NCBI GenBank assembly: GCA_030247885.1
Contig: JAPDRO010000020.1
Coordinates: forward strand, 186,001 to 250,000
Direction of reading: 5' to 3'
DNA from: Taxawa tesnikishii (nom. ined.)
Lineage: Eukaryota; Ascomycota; Dothideomycetes; Dothideales
DNA: 64,000 nt
This document shows, piece after piece, positions 1 to 11,197 of this stretch; position 1 is the stretch's first letter, and every line of letters starts with the position of its first letter. The position numbers and the translations under genes are program-made. The notes below the pieces were generated by a model. That model was not told the origin of the DNA and searched no databases. It worked only from the letters and a program-made list of their open reading frames with translations.

Positions 1-128
1 GACGACACTACGAAAAGCCTTTTCTCGTTTCTCTTGCATGTTCCTTCCTTCACTTCAAACCACCAAGCCCTCCTTACAAAAATCTTGACGACTTCGCCAA
101 CTCATCTTATCCCTGCGGTTGCTGGCGC

Positions 129-2444
129 TTAAACGTGGAAGCCACGAGCGTGGCGGCGCTTCTGAGTGCCATAGCTCTCACCGCCGTAGGCAGCAGGAGC
201 GGAGTAGGTCTCCGGGCTGTAAGTGGCAGAGGCAGCCGTGCTGGAAGCCACAGTGGTGGCCGCAACGACGGAAGAGGTCGAGGTGGCGGTCACAGCGGCG
301 ACAGAGACGGCGGAGCTGGGAGCCACGAACGAGGAAGCGTAGGCGGAGACGGATGGGATGACCGCAGCAGAGGTGGCAGAGGCGGTGGCGGCAGCGACGG
401 CACTGCTGCTGGTCTTGCTGCCCTCAAGCTCGCCGGCCAGGAGGGAAGCGATCCACTCGAGGATCTGCTTGAGAGTCAGGCCGTGATGGCCAGAAGGGGA
501 GGTGCTGGTGCTGCCGTAACCGGCTGGAACGGAGGCGGTTGGAAGGACCGAGGCGACGGCAGAGGCAACAGCACCAGTAGGGAGAGCAGTGGTGAGGTTG
601 GCAACGATGGAAGACACAACAGCTGGGAGATCAGTACCGACTGGGGAGACGACAGAGGTCAGAGCCTCAGTGGGAAGAGCGGAGGTCAGGTTAGCAAGGA
701 TGGACGAGGCAGCGGCAGAGACGACGCTGCCGGTTGGGTAGGCAGTGCGGAAGGGAGCGGTGCCGTTGCCAGCTGGGAATGGGGCACTTGGGCGCTTCAG
801 GGTGACGGTGGAAGTGCAGCTGCTGGAGCTGGAGGCCTGAACGGCGGCAACGACGCTGGAGACGCTGGTGCTAATGGCGAAGGAGGTAGTCTTGACAACA
901 GTGCTGCTAGCTGGGCAGTTGGTCACATCGGGAGCGCAGCTAGTGATGGTAACGACACCAGTGGAATAAATGGTGACGGTGATTGGGACGGTTGGGGCGG
1001 AAGAGATAGGAGCAGAGCTGATCGAGGCAACGACAGAGGAAGCTGGGGCGCTGGAAGAGCCAGTGACTGCGGCGGCCTCAGAGCTGGAACCAATGGTGCT
1101 GCTGTAGCTGGTTGGGATAATGACAACAGACGAGGTGACCGTAGAGGAGATGGTGGCGGTGCGGGTGATGTGGGTGGTGATCACGGATGGGGTGGTCAGC
1201 ACGGTGGTAGAGCCAGAGGTGGTCAGAGTATGGCCGACTGGGCAAGTCCTGTTTCTCTTGTTAGTAGACTGTTACCTTTGTAGCGATACGAAGCACTTAC
1301 GTGACGGTCTCGCTAGTGACCTCAGTGACGTAGACAGTGCCGTAGGTAGCGACAGCAGAGGTGACAGGAGAAGACACGGCACCGATGGCGGTGGAAAGAA
1401 CCGAGGTAGAGTTGCCGTAGGCGGATGGCAGACCGGAGCTGGCGGTGCCAACTGGCGAGACCTCGCTGCTGCTGACAGCGGCTGAGGTGGTAGCAGCGGA
1501 GACAGGAGCGCTGGAGCTACCGGTGGCCGGGGAAACTTCGGAGCTGGACTCAGCAGCTGGGACGGTGGTAGTCTGGGTAACAGTCTGGGTGGCTGTCGCG
1601 GTGAAGGTGGAGGTCTCAGTGACGGTAGAGACGCTGGCCGCGGCAGAACCAGAGCAGGCAGCGGTGACAGTCACAGTGCTGGCCTCGCATGACGAGGCAC
1701 CGTAGGCCTCCTGCCTCTTGGCTGGGGCACAAGCGCAGGTCGAGGCGGCAGCTTTGGTGACGGCGGCGACGGTGGAGGTCTTCTGGACGGTGACGGTGGC
1801 CTTCTTGCTTGAAGCAGCAACGGCGGCAGCCTCCGAGGAGGCTGGGGCGGCAGCACCAGAGCCAGAACCGGAGACAGTAAAATCAATGCAGGACTCGTAG
1901 GTCTGGTTGATGTCTGGGGCGTTCCAGTAGTGCTGGATGACACAAGCGCCGGCGGTGGCACACTGGCTGCCAAGGTCGGATGGGATGGTGACGCTGAAGT
2001 TGAGGTCGTCGGCAGCAACACCAGTGGAGGTGGAAGCGAAGTTGGATGGCCAAGACTTCAGGGTGCTAATGATCTTGTTGTTGGCAGTGCTCACGATGGA
2101 GACGTTGGCGTAACCAGTGTGGGGAGCGCGGACGTCAAAGGTGATAGGAACAACTTGGCCAGGAGTGTACTTCTGGACGTTGGCGGTGTTGTCGGCGTAC
2201 TTGTAACCCTTGCACGTCCATATCTGACACTCGGCGGCGTTGTAGTCGGACTGAGTGTTGGCGACCTGGAGCATACCCTGGACGTTGCCGTAGTTGTCAC
2301 CCATCTGGTTATAGTAGACTTGCTGACCGCAAGCGGCCTCCATAGCGGAACCTGGCATACGGGGCTTGGGGAGGTGATGAAACCGTGACCGGCGACCGTG
2401 GAGGCCAAACCGGCGGCGGCGAAAAGAACTTCGGTGGTCTTCAT
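129..2444 (-). CDS. AA16-type lytic polysaccharide monooxygenase with long Ser/Thr/Ala-rich tail
   Basis: Secreted copper oxidase of the LPMO fold, resembling AA16 enzymes that act oxidatively on cellulose. The ATG at 2444 opens a signal peptide ending in VAG, so the mature protein would begin HGFITS with the copper-binding N-terminal His. The second brace His is probably in RAPHTGYANVS. Other family hallmarks are PGSAMEAACGQQVYYN, CKGYKYADNT and NAPDINQTYESC. One intron lies at 1249-1300 (gtaagt donor, ctaac branch). About 500 residues of low-complexity Ser/Thr/Ala tail follow the catalytic module, with an island GHHGLTLKQILEWIASLL and a basic end at RRHARGFHV; I see no GPI signal or CBM1. 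One base is missing near 2361-2371 (C runs on the coding strand) between HGFITS and PRMPGS; the exons sum to 755 codons once it is counted. The family call is from remembered AA16 sequences. Confidence 0.85.
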
Positions 2445-3460
2445 GGTGATGAGCGAGGAACGTAGTGGTGCTGGCAAGGCAGTGGCAACAAAGAGGAGCT
2501 GTCTACAGCGTGTCTAGCACCCGGCTAGAGTACAAGAGTGGATGAAGAACGAATGTGGTGGTCACAGACCGAAAAGAGTGTAAGGGTGCAGAGACGGAAG
2601 AAGGAAGACGTTGAAGATGATGGTGAGGGGAGAAGAGAACAGAGAGGCAGAAGGATAGGGCGATATATAGATGAACGGGAAGATAGAGAGAGACCTATTC
2701 TTGCACGCTCGTACCATGGCCGGTGCGTTCGGTTTCACACAGGCGGCCGCCGGCATCAAGGCCGGTCGCATCTTCGACAGCACGCTTCTGGGAGCACATG
2801 GCAGTTCCTGCGCTGTGATACGGGTGTAGCAGCGCCAAGGTGACGGCGGTGCAGCGAATTGATGGTAAGGCGATGCTCGAAGCTCGATGCTCGATGCTCT
2901 CGTTTGCATGTTTCCCGACGGCTTCCCCACAAGTCCTGGCTCAATTTCCTCGTGCCAGCGGCTGCAAAACGTCCCCTGATTGACCGAGTGCAAGCCAGAA
3001 GGAGGCGTCGTCTAGTCGAACATCACGTCAGTTGTGTGCGATGAAACGCGGGTCGCGGGCGGATGCAGATGGTGAGGGCTCGAAGTGAGGCAGGGGAAGA
3101 CTCCAAACTCCAGTCCCTGGTGATCCGTTTCACCTTGAGCGAAAGGCGAGACGAGATGAAAGGCGTGCCAAGCATCTCGGAAACACGTCGGGCCAATCAG
3201 CGCAAGCACAAGGTTGCGAGCCGCCTCGAGCCTCTCCCCGAACCTCCATCCCTAACACTTTCAAAGGCATTGTTGCTCATTAATCACATACACCACACCG
3301 CGCCGTAAGCCGCCTCTGTGTCCTTGTTCCAAGAAGCTTGCCTGCTGCACAGGCTGCCTGCTGAGACCAACCGCTCACCCGTCTGCTACCGACAACCTTG
3401 TCTGTTCAGCATCGCACCGCACCGCACCGCACCGCACCGCAAGAAGAGCATGCCGCACTC
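2445..3460. other. Intergenic region between AA16 and cyclin-L-like genes
   Basis: About 1 kb with no convincing gene. It should hold the promoter of the minus-strand AA16 gene and the promoter and 5' UTR of the plus-strand cyclin gene. A short tandem array of accgc units (five copies, about 3416-3440) sits just upstream of the cyclin ATG. Nothing else is recognised. Confidence 0.6.
3416..3440. repeat. accgc pentanucleotide tandem
   Basis: Five copies of accgc in the presumed 5' leader of the cyclin-L-like gene, 21 bp before its start codon. Confidence 0.85.
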
Positions 3461-4418
3461 ATGCCACCCATCCACGGACTGTCGCACCTTACTAACCCTC
3501 TTGCCACGCCCGATCAATTAGCTACCTCTTCATCCCAGCTGGACGGCGTGCCTGCAGATCTCGAAGCCTCAGTCAGGTTTGACGCGGCCATCCTCATACA
3601 GGCTGCGACTACACTGCTACGCCTTCCCCACGAACTCGCTGCCGAGGCAATCGTCATCTTTACCCGATTCTGGGTCGGATCAGATGGAGGAAGTCTCATC
3701 ATCTACGATGCTAAAGTAAGTCCCTTGCGCCGAGCATCTCTCTTCCCGTGCGGGTGGCGGCACCTGATACTGAATTGCCGAATCAGGATGTCGCTGCGGC
3801 CTCCTGTATCTTGTTGCGAAACCTTCAGCACACCCGGTCAGCCCACGAAGCCTGTTGACCGTCTTCGAGTACCTGGACAAGTTTCCACCGAGGCAACCCT
3901 TCAGGCAGGACGCGAGCCCGGAGGACTGTTTCTTCTCCGAGTCATCGTACCAAACAGGACGCAACACCCTTCTCAAGACCGAGGCTCAGATCCTACGTAT
4001 CCTTGGTTATCAAACACATGTTGCACTCCCATACACGTTGTGCATCAACTATCTCCAAGCTCTGGAAGTCTTCGGATCATCATCTGGAAAAGCACTGGCC
4101 AGACGGGCATTTGCCCACCTCAACACTGCTCTGCTGAGTCCCCAGCTCCTTTACCTCACCCATCAACCAAGCGCACTAGCAACGGCGGCTATCTATCTGG
4201 CTGCCAGACAGGTTGAGGTCAAACTGCCTGCCGATGAGTGGTGGGAGGTGTTCGACCTCGAGCGTGAGGAGCTGGGCTTCTTGGTCGTTGCACTCACGAG
4301 CATGACCGGCTTCACTGAAGAAGAATTACGCAAATGGGGGCGCCGGAGGGTGCCGTTGACCATTGAAACCGTCCGCGGTGAGATCGAAAGCAGACGTTTG
4401 CTTGAAACGGGCGAGTGA
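3461..4418 (+). CDS. Cyclin-L-like protein
   Basis: Transcription/splicing-type cyclin, which in this family partners a CDK11-like kinase in the nucleus. Exon 1 (3461-3715) starts MPPIHGLSHLTNP and enters the first cyclin fold at LIQAATTLLRLPHE. The intron is 3716-3786 (gtaagt...cag). Exon 2 carries DVAAAS, then LYLVAK and SPRSLLTVFEYL, then a second fold with ILRILGYQTHVALPY and ATAAIYLAARQVEVKLP. DVAAAS and LYLVAK lie in different frames: one C appears to be missing at about 3803-3804. With it the gene has 296 codons. There is no long RS-rich tail, so the protein is shorter than animal cyclin L. A start at 3398 would need TTG, so the ATG at 3461 is preferred. Confidence 0.85.
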
Positions 4419-4939
4419 GAGCCGTCGAGCGCTTCATGCATCGACCCTTTGTTGTCGGTGCGCAATCTTCATCGAAACTGCAAAACTGCACAATCATTGT
4501 TCCATGCATTAGAAACAACCATGCGCCTTTGAACCTCTACCGTCAGGATATGGATGTGAGATGTTGGACAACAAAGATTTTGGCTACAAAGAGACTGCCA
4601 ACGACATCAAGCGCTGCAGACGGCGGACAACCTTGACAAAGCTTCCTCCACTGCTTCTTTGTGTACTCAATATGTACACAGATTGTCCCGTCACGAGGCT
4701 TATCATTAGGTGTCTTTTGTCAGTCAAAGACACGAACAAAGACAGTCTCACTGACTACGAAGAAACCCATTGTAAGACCTCATTGTTTATCTCCCTTGTC
4801 TTGTCTCAGGAACCTATACGAACTCTTCATATACAACCGCAGGATATCGAGCATCATGCGTCCCTCTATTGCGTAACCGACTTAAGCCGTCGTGTCCTAT
4901 TTCCATTGTAATTCTCGCGTTTCGTTTCCGTTGACAACT
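4419..4939. other. Intergenic region, nothing recognised
   Basis: About 520 bp between two plus-strand genes. It must contain the 3' end of the cyclin transcript and the promoter of the next gene. No coding frame, RNA gene or repeat is convincing here. Confidence 0.5.
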
Positions 4940-5545
4940 ATGTCATCCAAGACACACCAGAAGGAGCAGGTCTCCCAACCCCGTCGTCCGCACCTCGCAC
5001 GCGGCTCCGCCCCTCTCGCCTTCCACAACACAGCCTGGGGTCGCGCCTACGACGCGAACCCGTACTTCGAACGCCAAACCCGCCAAAACAAACAGATTCA
5101 ATGCGTGCGCGACGGCGTCCCTAAACGGTTCGATGAGAAATACGCCGCGCGGTATCACTTCTCCGGCTCGACGTACCTTGACGCCGTCGCCAATACGAAT
5201 TCCTTCCATCGCCGAATCAGGAGCGTGCGCGTCATTGCGCTGCCGCTATCCATACCCGAGAAGGAGGAGAGAAAAGTAGAGGTAGAGGTCAAAGCTGAAG
5301 GTAAGCAAGGAAAGGCCAGGAAGTCCAGCTTCATCGAACGGTTCGGAGAAGAAGCAACAATGAAAGGCTTCAGTCCGCCCAGGAGAGAAGAGGTGGTTAC
5401 GTATGCGGGGCGCGCGTTGCCGGTGCCACCTGTGCAAAGAGTTAGTATTTCGATCCCGCGCTCGCCTGGTGAAAAAGTATCCAAGTTCAGGGAAGAGGGA
5501 ATTTGCAGGATGAGTGTGCCGGCGATTGTGGTTTCTGAATATTGA
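4940..5545 (+). CDS. Uncharacterised basic protein, 201 aa
   Basis: Single-exon frame starting MSSKTHQKEQ and ending IVVSEY. Not recognised. The N-terminal half is rich in Arg, His and aromatic residues (HNTAWGRAYDANPYFERQ, SGSTYLDAVANTNSFHRR), followed by a Lys/Glu-rich linker (VEVEVKAEG) and a C-terminal RRAALPVPP-like proline segment. There is no signal peptide or membrane segment. The local frame is longer than its rivals and its wobble positions look coding. I chose the second ATG because the frame's first ATG (4892) precedes a sequence that looks like 5' UTR. Confidence 0.55.
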   Translation: MSSKTHQKEQVSQPRRPHLARGSAPLAFHNTAWGRAYDANPYFERQTRQNKQIQCVRDGVPKRFDEKYAARYHFSGSTYLDAVANTNSFHRRIRSVRVIALPLSIPEKEERKVEVEVKAEGKQGKARKSSFIERFGEEATMKGFSPPRREEVVTYAGRALPVPPVQRVSISIPRSPGEKVSKFREEGICRMSVPAIVVSEY

Positions 5546-6296
5546 TAGTGGTGGCTGAGTGGTGACTAATCTGTGGTGCAGGACATCACGAGCCGGGGGG
5601 GGGGGGGGTGGGGGTGAAGAGAAGACGTTGGTACATTGGGCAGGTGATCTGTCCGTCAGGCTGTCCATGTGGGACAGAGACATTGAGGGAATGGGAAGCG
5701 GACAACGCGCACTGGATGCGCTGGAATTAACGAGGCAGCGAAGGCACTACAATTCTGTAAGCCTTGTGTTCAATTTAGTATTAACGCTGAGCAACTGAAC
5801 TACTAACAGATGAGATAACGTTGACAGGGCCTCGTCGTCATAGATGAGACCTTGCGGATACAACGAAGTGAAAACACGTGGACCAGACGTTGCCTCCAAC
5901 ACAGAGTGGCTACCTCAAGCGAGAACGGTGCAGAAGAAGAGACCATGTTTCTTCCAGCACCTCTCCATCTCCACGGCTTTGCATTCTGAGCGACGATGAT
6001 CCGGTCCTCACCGATGCCGATGTCCGGGCTGATGCCGTTCACAGTGTCACAGCCACCGTTGCTCATGTGTTTGAGCGGTATCGAGCGTGCGTCGAGACGC
6101 AAACAGAAAGATAAATGCTCAAGGTCCGCCGCGGAAGCATACCCAAGTATCAAGACTGCAACATCACAAGCGAAGCACGTGAACGCGCTTACTTTATACA
6201 CATCGTCAATTAGTAAAAGTAGAAAATCTAATAAGTATTTACACAACATTTGTACAAAGTGCTTCTTGTCTATCAACCTCCTGCATGCGCGCAAGG
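5546..6296. other. Intergenic region with a 14-G run
   Basis: About 750 bp between convergent genes, with no supported gene. A run of 14 G followed by TG5 (5595-5614) is the only striking element. Confidence 0.55.
5595..5614. repeat. Poly-G run G14-T-G5
   Basis: Fourteen consecutive G, then TG5, in the 3' flank of the basic-protein gene. Long enough to form a G-quadruplex. Its exact length is doubtful, given the homopolymer errors elsewhere in the window. Confidence 0.8.
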
Positions 6297-9200
6297 CTAA
6301 CATGTCTCGCCGCCTCTGCTCAGATCGACGTCTCTCGCCTCAGGCTCGTTCTCGCCCTCCTCCGTTTCAGCACGGGATTCAGATACAGGATCGTGGACCT
6401 TTTCAGTTCGTAAACTCCTCTTCAATTCCTCCTGGATATCGCCCTCCCTTAGCCCTAAGCTGCGGAGCTGCCTAGTGGCCCAGTTCGCCGCCTTTCTCTC
6501 TTCTTCAACAGCCTTGCGGAGTATGATGCGGATAGTCGATATATCAGGCTTGAATCGCACAGCGACGCGGATAGGATCTTGATCTTCTCGGGGAATGTAG
6601 CTGATCCTTGTGTGAGAGGGCTGGTGGACGGCACCTGGCCGCTCTGCAGGCATGCGCGGAACACCCCTTTGTCCTCCTCCAAAATGCTTTCATCAGACTG
6701 GCCAGGGCGCCAAAAGCGATTCAGTAGAGTTCGGCCCTCTACGCTTCCGTACGCATCCACTACACCCTCCAGGACAGTGTTGAATGAGCGAGGTGACAAT
6801 ACGACCTCGCCTTTGATCCTCGAGGCGGTAGGAGGTGGCAAGCTCTCACACAGAGACTTCCAGGCCTTATTGATGCTCGCAAGCACTGCTAGCACCGAGT
6901 ACAGAGGCTTTTTGGGCAAATTCTGAATGCCATACACTTTCCGGACAAAACGGCGCAGCATCACAAATGCTTGGCCGTACTCCCCACGCGTTAGTGGTCG
7001 TGGTTGTCCGTCGGAGTTGCCGAAGACGGCATGACGCGCTTGCCTGAGCATAGCCCTTGCGAGCATTGCCGCGACAAGGTCTGTATACGAGACACTCGGC
7101 GTGTCCAAGAGCACATCCATGATTTTTTCTGCAGCCTCCCAATTTCTTGATTCGAGCTGGCTCTCCAGGAACGACACGAGCACTTGCCCGGAGAAGCGGG
7201 TGCTGCGTTTCCCTCGATCTGCACCTCTAGCTTTGGCGCTCTCCAAGTCGATGATCTTGCGCAAGAGCACTTTGTCCTGAGCCGCGGCGGCAAAGCGGAT
7301 GAGTGCTGGTGCCATGACATCGTCGGCGTACAGCGATTCGGGTATCACGGGGCCGTCGACATCCTGTGCACGGAGGAGCCAGGTTCCGAAATCAAGGGCG
7401 CCGGCGTCCACAATCAGATCTAGCAGCGGCGCTAGAACTGTAACCGGGAGTTGCATGAAGAAGTTGGGGTATTCGATACCGGCATATTGGCTCTCGAAAT
7501 CTAGTCCAGACGGAGGGTCGGGGTGTAGTGCCGAGTTCAAAGGATCGACAGATAGCCCTTTAGTCTTCTGGAAGAAGGCTTCGATGGATCGTTGCTTGTC
7601 CTGATCGGTGCGTTTTTGAAGAGCGTTGAGAACGCGCAAGGCGCCGCCGAGGTTTCCGACGCGGATGTAGGCTTGCAAGATACGATGGGTGAGGCCTAAC
7701 GGAGCAGCGGTTCCGTCGTGGATGTACACGGGCTGAGGCTCCCATTGTTCATTACGCGCCGGAGAGTTTGTGGACCCAGGTTCCTGTCCGAAAGGCGATG
7801 AGAGGTCGATTATCCGTTCAGCAAGTCCGGGCTCCACTTCGATATCGACGCCCTGCGATTCGATGATGCGCAGGATGATTGAGTCCCATGACATCGTACC
7901 CAAACTGAGATTGTTGGTTTCGAGGAAGCGTTTGAGCGTCTGTAGCAGCTGCACGATCACGCCGGGTGCAGTACCTCGCACTCCTACACCAACCCTGACG
8001 ATGTTGATCAGGGCATCTGCGTATGCTGCCACGACTTCGGCACTCACTGTCCGTCTGACCTTTTTCCGGATCTCAGCGTTCAGTGTAGGATTACCATACA
8101 CGGTCCCACTGTTGAGGAGGTACCTCACTTCGTTCCAATCGACAGAGTTCTCCTGCCCGGCACGCACGATGGGTGTCACAATCTCGCGCCAGGATAGTAT
8201 CGGCCATCTCTGTGGATCCTTCTGTCGAGCGACCGCGCCGAGAACCGATGCCCCGTCCAAAATCCAGCCGCCGTGCAAGCACGACCAGAGCACTAGTTCA
8301 AGCCAGATCTCGTGCCCTAGCCCGGCAATCCGAACATTATACTGTGATCCGGGTATTTCAGGTCGGGACGCTGCATATGCTCCACCTTTTGCGCGAGCTT
8401 CCTCGACAACCGATTTTTCGTGTGCTTTCCAGGCGGCATCTGAGAGCGAGGTGAGAATGTTTGAGGACAGCAAATGCAGCGTCGGAGGCTGCTGGAGGGA
8501 AGTCGCTTCGTCCGAAGGGGTATACGAGTAAATGGACTGTGGCATGAACCCGCAATGGTGCAAAAGCGCAATGATCTCGAGGATTTCCGGTGTGATGGTG
8601 TTCTCTTTGGCAGGCTTACGAGCCGCGTCAGCTACGATCATGTTTCCCAAGCTCCGCCATATTTGCCCGAGTAGTTGATGGTCTGCACGTGGGTTCTCAC
8701 GCGACATCAACGGTTTGTAGAAGGGATTGGAGGTTGCAGTCACGCCGTCCAGGCTCTCTTGTTCTGCTTGTATGAAGGAAGCCGTCTCTTGGTAGCGAGT
8801 CCCAGTGCGCGTCGCGGTCAGCTCGGTGAGTGAAGCCTGTCCATTCCATATCCCCGGCAGGCTCCTCCGAGGGGTTTTGGCGCCTTCCAGATGTTGTCCA
8901 CCAGGTGTGTCACCAGCCAGACGACGGCTCTCCAACGACCTTTCTCGATGCCCAAGTGCGTGAGCAAGTCAATGCCGTGAGAGGCGTTTGCCTGTACCAG
9001 TATGGAAGCAACTTCTCTGGGTGTCAGGCCTAGGGTAGGTGAGGGACCTCCTGCCTGCACTGTTCGTAGACGGGCGGGGAGCGCATTTTCGAGGATGACC
9101 GTCCACGAAGAGGGATCCTTGCGTCGCGGCCACGGTGGCAGCTTCTCATCGGGCACGTGGGAGCGCAGAGACTGCCGCACTCGCCGTGCGGTAGATGCAG

Positions 9201-9351
9201 CGTCTTGCTGGAGTGGCCTTGTGTTTGATAGCGTGCTGGCGTTCCTGAGCAGTAGAGATCTGGCAGTTGTCGTTCGGGTGAAGGAGAGCTGAGCGCTGCT
9301 GATGGCCGTAACACTCAGTGCGTGCGTGCGCCGCCGACAGCATACTTGCAT
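6297..9351 (-). CDS. Mitochondrial helical-repeat (PPR-like) protein
   Basis: About 1018 residues. The N-terminus (MQVCCRRRTHALSVTAIS) is Arg/Ser/Thr-rich and lacks acidic residues, as in mitochondrial presequences. The rest is alpha-helical with motifs such as AYIRVGNLGGALRVLNALQ and FKPDISTIRIILRKA that fit pentatricopeptide-like RNA-binding proteins of fungal mitochondria. The exact ortholog is not recognised. The reading frame shifts twice. One base is missing at 8871-8878 (TTTT/GGGG on the plus strand), joining VDNIWKAPK to TPRRSLPGIW. Another is missing at about 6664-6667, joining EEDKGG to VPRMPAERPGA. Counting both gives exactly 1019 codons. No GT-AG intron of adequate length fits either point. 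Confidence 0.65.
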
Positions 9352-9902
9352 TGGTTGCGCGCGAGCATTCTACTCCCATACAAGGGGCGGCTGTGATATG
9401 TACAGATGAGTGACAGACGGTCGGAGGCGTCTTGTCTCCAAGCTGTGGTTGCACCCTCCTTCCTCCTTCGGGTATCGTCGACCTCATCAATCCTGGGAAT
9501 CTCCGTCTGCTACTAGATAAACTAAACTATCCGAAGAGACTAGCGATGGTTCCCGCTGCAGGTCGAAACTTCCGTTAAGTGGTTTCACGCTTCACGCTTC
9601 ACCGCGCCGCGCCATCCTCGGCATGACGATGTTCCGCAGCGCGTCTCGTCTCGCGTCGAACAGGCTGCCAGCACTTCACGTGAAAGCTGCCCACGATCAG
9701 TCGCAGGCTTCCGGAACAAAAACCACAAACGCGACAATCGCACAGAAGAAACAATATCGCTGCGTCAAACTCCTTCCGTCACGCTGAACCCGCGAGTATC
9801 GAGTGCTTTCCGCCGTCGCGATTGTAGCTTCTTTCTCCGACAACCGCGCATACATCTGCGCTTCTCCTTCTCCCCCAACAGCACCATACACTCACGCCAA
9901 AC
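9352..9902. promoter_or_regulatory. Divergent intergenic promoter region
   Basis: About 550 bp separate the divergently transcribed PPR-like gene and the PARP-finger gene, so both promoters should lie here. No specific element is identified. Confidence 0.4.
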
Positions 9903-11197
9903 ATGTCGTATCGCATCGGTCAGTTGCTTTCTCGCATCTCGCATGATTGACCTGTCTGCTAACGCGTTGAACAGACGTCGCGAAGAACCGCCGCGCAGGT
10001 TGCAAGGCCACCGACTGCAAGAACCAGGGCATCAAATTCGACCAAGGCGAGCTTCGCTTCGGCACTTATGTCACCATTAAGGAGCACCAGAGCTGGTCGT
10101 ACAAGCACTGGTATGTTGTTCTTCCGTCCTATCGCCCACCACGATTAACACGTCACAGGGGATGCACCACCCCACAGCAAATCGGAAATCTGAAGAAGCT
10201 GTGCGGTGATGACATGGACCTGGTCGATGGCTACGACGAGCTGTCTGCGGAACATCAGGAGAAGGTCAAGCGCGCCATCTTGCAGGGACATGTTGACGAT
10301 GAGGATTGGAAGGGCGTAAGTTTCCTGACCATGTCATTGCCTTCCATGATTAACGATGAACAGGACGTCGATATGAACAGACCCAACGTAGGCAGGGGTA
10401 AGTTCAAGAGAACCCCAAAGAAGAACACCGATGAGGAGGTCAATTTCCATCTCACCTCCTTTCATAGCGTTCGTGCTGAACAGATAACACAGGAGGACGG
10501 TGAGAGAGCTGAGCCAAAGTCGCCATCCAAGAAGGCCACCAAGAAGCGCAACCGTGCTAAGAAGGACGAGCCCGCGGAGAACGAAGACGAAGCTCCCGCT
10601 CCAAAGAAGGCCAGAGGTCGTGCCAAGAAGGAGTCCAAGGTCGAAGACGACGAGAACGATGAGGAGGCCCCAGCCCCGAAGAAGGCAAGAGGCCGCGCTA
10701 AGAAAGAGGCTAAGACTGAAGAAGACGAGGATCAGGCGCCTGCTCCAAAGAAGACCAAGAGCCGTGCGAAGAAGCAGACCAAGGCTGAAAATGACGAAGA
10801 CACTGCTGTGGCCGACACCGTTTCCGTTGCGACCGTAAAAGCGTCCCGCCACACGGCCAAGAATAAGGATTCCTCTACTGACGCCGCAATTGATGGCGCC
10901 GCCGGCGAAGCCGAGCATGAAGAGGAGGAGAATCCAAAGCCAGCCGTCACCAAGAAGGGCACTGCTAAGAAGGGCACCGCTACGAAGGCCAGAGGCAAGA
11001 AGGCTGCCCCCAAACCTGAGTCAGAGGAGAGCGAGCTCTCAGAAGCCCCCTCAGACAACGAGCCTGAGCACTCCCCGAGCCACCTAAGCGTGGCCGCCGA
11101 AGCACGTAAGCCACAGACCACAACGATGCCACTCGATCGTCCAAGATGCTGACACGCGTTTCTAGCCGCAAGTAAGGCGCTTGTCTTCTCGCCATAG
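9903..11197 (+). CDS. PARP-type zinc-finger nuclear protein without catalytic domain
   Basis: Six exons: 9903-9918, 9975-10110, 10159-10315, 10364-10438, 10493-11105 and 11166-11197 (343 codons, phases consistent). The N-terminus MSYRIDVAKNRRAGCKATDC leads into a zf-PARP domain with GCKATDC and the later HWGC ligands plus the TTPQQIGNL segment. This fold recognises DNA ends or nicks in PARP1 and DNA ligase III. The remainder is a Lys/Glu-rich disordered region with three or four imperfect repeats of APAPKKARGRAKKE, resembling chromatin-tail or AT-hook-like sequence. No PARP catalytic domain follows. The last intron is less certain; unspliced, the protein would end at 11152 after DRPRC. No missing base is seen in this gene. 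Confidence 0.8.

Noticed and set aside
135-1283. Long open frame on the plus strand opposite the AA16 tail (382 codons)
   Set aside because: It is the antisense shadow of Ser/Thr/Ala-rich coding sequence. Its Gly/Arg/Asp-rich translation is typical of such shadows, and the minus-strand frame has splice and family support.
8818-8935. An intron joining the two frames of the PPR-like gene
   Set aside because: The two frames overlap by only about 100 bp and contain no GT...AG pair with a consensus donor and branch site that restores phase; a missing base restores continuity exactly.
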